Made by a program: the position numbers and the translations under genes
Notes under the pieces: model-generated
Told to the model about the DNA's origin: nothing
What the model saw: the letters and a program-made list of their open reading frames with translations, nothing else
Database searches by the model: none
Assembly (NCBI GenBank): GCA_051294375.1
Contig: CM119263.1
Coordinates: 24,656,688-24,720,687 of the forward strand
DNA: 64,000 nucleotides
Origin: Paraspadella gotoi
Lineage: Eukaryota; Chaetognatha
Direction of reading: 5' to 3'
Shown: piece by piece, positions 62,470 to 64,000 of the stretch
How positions within the stretch are numbered: position 1 is the first letter of the stretch
How the letters are laid out: each line of letters starts with the position of its first letter

Positions 62470-64000
62470 CTGGGGAAAGGGTGGAAGATGGGGAGGTTAC
62501 GGATAAGTGCGGGGTCGGAGATATAAGAGTGGTCGCGCGTGGAAAGAGCAACGGGGAGAGACCCTTGCGTTGTTCTAGACTAAAATATATTTTCTAGTGC
62601 TTGTATCAAATTAAATTTTCTTATGCAAAAAAGTATTCGCGATTATAATGTCGTGAGTTTAATATCAACTCGCCCTCGTGGTCACATCAAAAAGCGATAA
62701 AGACATCGGAAATAAAAAAGGGGCGAAAAAAATAAGAAAAAATGTCGTCGAGGGGCCAAACACCGAAACGCCATAAATCTTTGGCCTGAAAAGCGTTTGT
62801 TGAAATAAATACGAAAAAAAATCCGACAACAAAACAAGGAATAAAAGCAAAAAAAAAAAAAAAAAAAAATAAAGTAGGACAAAAAATTCTTTCCCCTGAA
62901 ACCCAAGCTTTGTTCCGTTTTAGTTGAAACCACTTTCGTCGTCATCCCTTCTTACGGTCCATGGCTCTGTGTCCCTTCTTTAGCCTTATTTGTCACCCTC
63001 TCCATGTCTCCCTGGCTCTCACTCGGCTAACTTTCCTTGGCCCTTTTTTTCCTTGGCTCCTTTTTCTTGGGCTCCCTTTCCCACTCCCTTTTTCGGCTCT
63101 CATTCCTTGGCCCTCAACCCCGTTCAAATCGAACCGATTTTCGTTCCGCCCTCTATCCTTTCCCCTACATCCGGCACGACCTCGATAACCCTTATAGAAA
63201 TTCGATTTCATCTTTTCTGTTGTCCCTAGCATATCGTTCCCGTGCCGCCAAGTCAATTTCGGGCCCTGTCACTTGTCCTCAGCACCTTTTTTTTTTACAT
63301 CTTATTTTTAAAAAAATAATTTTGATTCTTGTCCAAAGATATTGTTATTTTACAAACTATTTATGTAGGTAAATCCTTTTAGAAATCGTCCCTAAACAAA
63401 GAATACGATTTTTTTTTAAATTCAAAGTCTGCGTGTCCCAAGATCACCCTTAACACCTTTAGGTTTACCCATCATCGCTTTTCCTATCTTGACCCACTCA
63501 TCCATCCCGTATTTCTTTTCCCTCTTAACGCTAGGGGTAGCCGCACTCAATGGGGTGAGTCAAAAATTTAGAGTGAGTACATGCTCAAACGAATATTTAG
63601 ACATTTTTAAGAGTACTTTCAATGGACAAAAAATTTCTAATATGGCTCTATACCCTAGTAATTAATTTTTTAATATTTATTTATAGATAGGAAAGGCCAA
63701 AAATTTTTTTTGAATTTTTAAATTTTAAGACCAGATTCAGATAGCTCATAAAAAGTTGTCTACACAAAGTATGATTCTTTTTTAAATATTTTTATGATAA
63801 GTGTGTCAAAAATAAGAAAAACTATAAAAAATCATCATCATCATCATCTTTCGATGATTTTATCAGTTTTTTATATTTTCACTTAGAAAACGTAAGAATT
63901 TTTAAAAGCTGTAATTATATTTCTTGTTTAACTTTTTATGCTCTATCAGAATCCATCAAAAAATTTTAAGATTTTAAAAAAATATTTTTTGCTCTATATA
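62470..64000. other. Gene-free stretch at the window end
   Basis: C/T-rich and A-rich low-complexity sequence. Open frames at 62660-63370 on both strands are compositional. Missing WDR54 5' exons may lie here or beyond, but none could be supported. Confidence 0.4.

Noticed and set aside
62665-63372. Several ORFs of 61-111 codons on both strands
   Set aside because: Low-complexity C/T-rich and A-rich sequence with no motif or splice context.

Overview
This is nuclear DNA from an animal. It is AT-rich, every gene is broken up by GT-AG introns with T-rich TTTTCAG-like acceptors, and the two best-conserved genes (NPC1, BTF3) are plainly metazoan. I would guess an ecdysozoan invertebrate, possibly a nematode, but nothing in the window settles the phylum. 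A run of ten Ns at 49166-49175 shows it is a draft assembly. All gene models were spliced by eye. I kept a model when splice sites, reading phase and protein similarity agreed.

Layout. (1) 358-20434 (+): complete 26-exon Niemann-Pick C1 sterol transporter, 1319 codons plus stop, with introns full of minisatellites and transposon pieces. (2) 21610-24334 (+): BTF3, the beta subunit of the nascent-polypeptide-associated complex, with a long acidic tail. (3) 25710-47039 (-): a very long gene of at least 13 exons encoding an LRR-Roc-COR (Roco) GTPase without a visible kinase. Its 6.3 kb intron holds a probable nested unknown gene on the other strand (34109-36785). (4) 47040-52444: mostly empty, with a hammerhead motif, the assembly gap, two doubtful exons and a 212-codon minus-strand ORF. 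(5) 52445-59066 (+): a large unrecognised charged protein (about 1866 aa) with fifteen gap-free 28-residue repeats. (6) 60334-62150 (+) and 61247-62469 (-): exons of an unknown gene interleaved with two exons of WDR54. I see no gene in 62470-64000.

Repeats. Introns carry several families: a LINE remnant with its scattered 3' tails; a TIR element that nearly fills one NPC1 intron; a second family with long inverted ends and an internal minisatellite; a 2.7 kb inverted-repeat element; and six hammerhead-ribozyme-like motifs, four of them in large inverted repeats. The most novel items are the hammerhead/inverted-repeat family, the 28-residue-repeat protein, the interleaved opposite-strand exons, and the element-filled introns.

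The genes have no obvious common pathway. NPC1 works in lysosomal cholesterol export, BTF3 at the ribosome exit, the Roco protein in GTPase signalling, and WDR54 as a WD40 scaffold.
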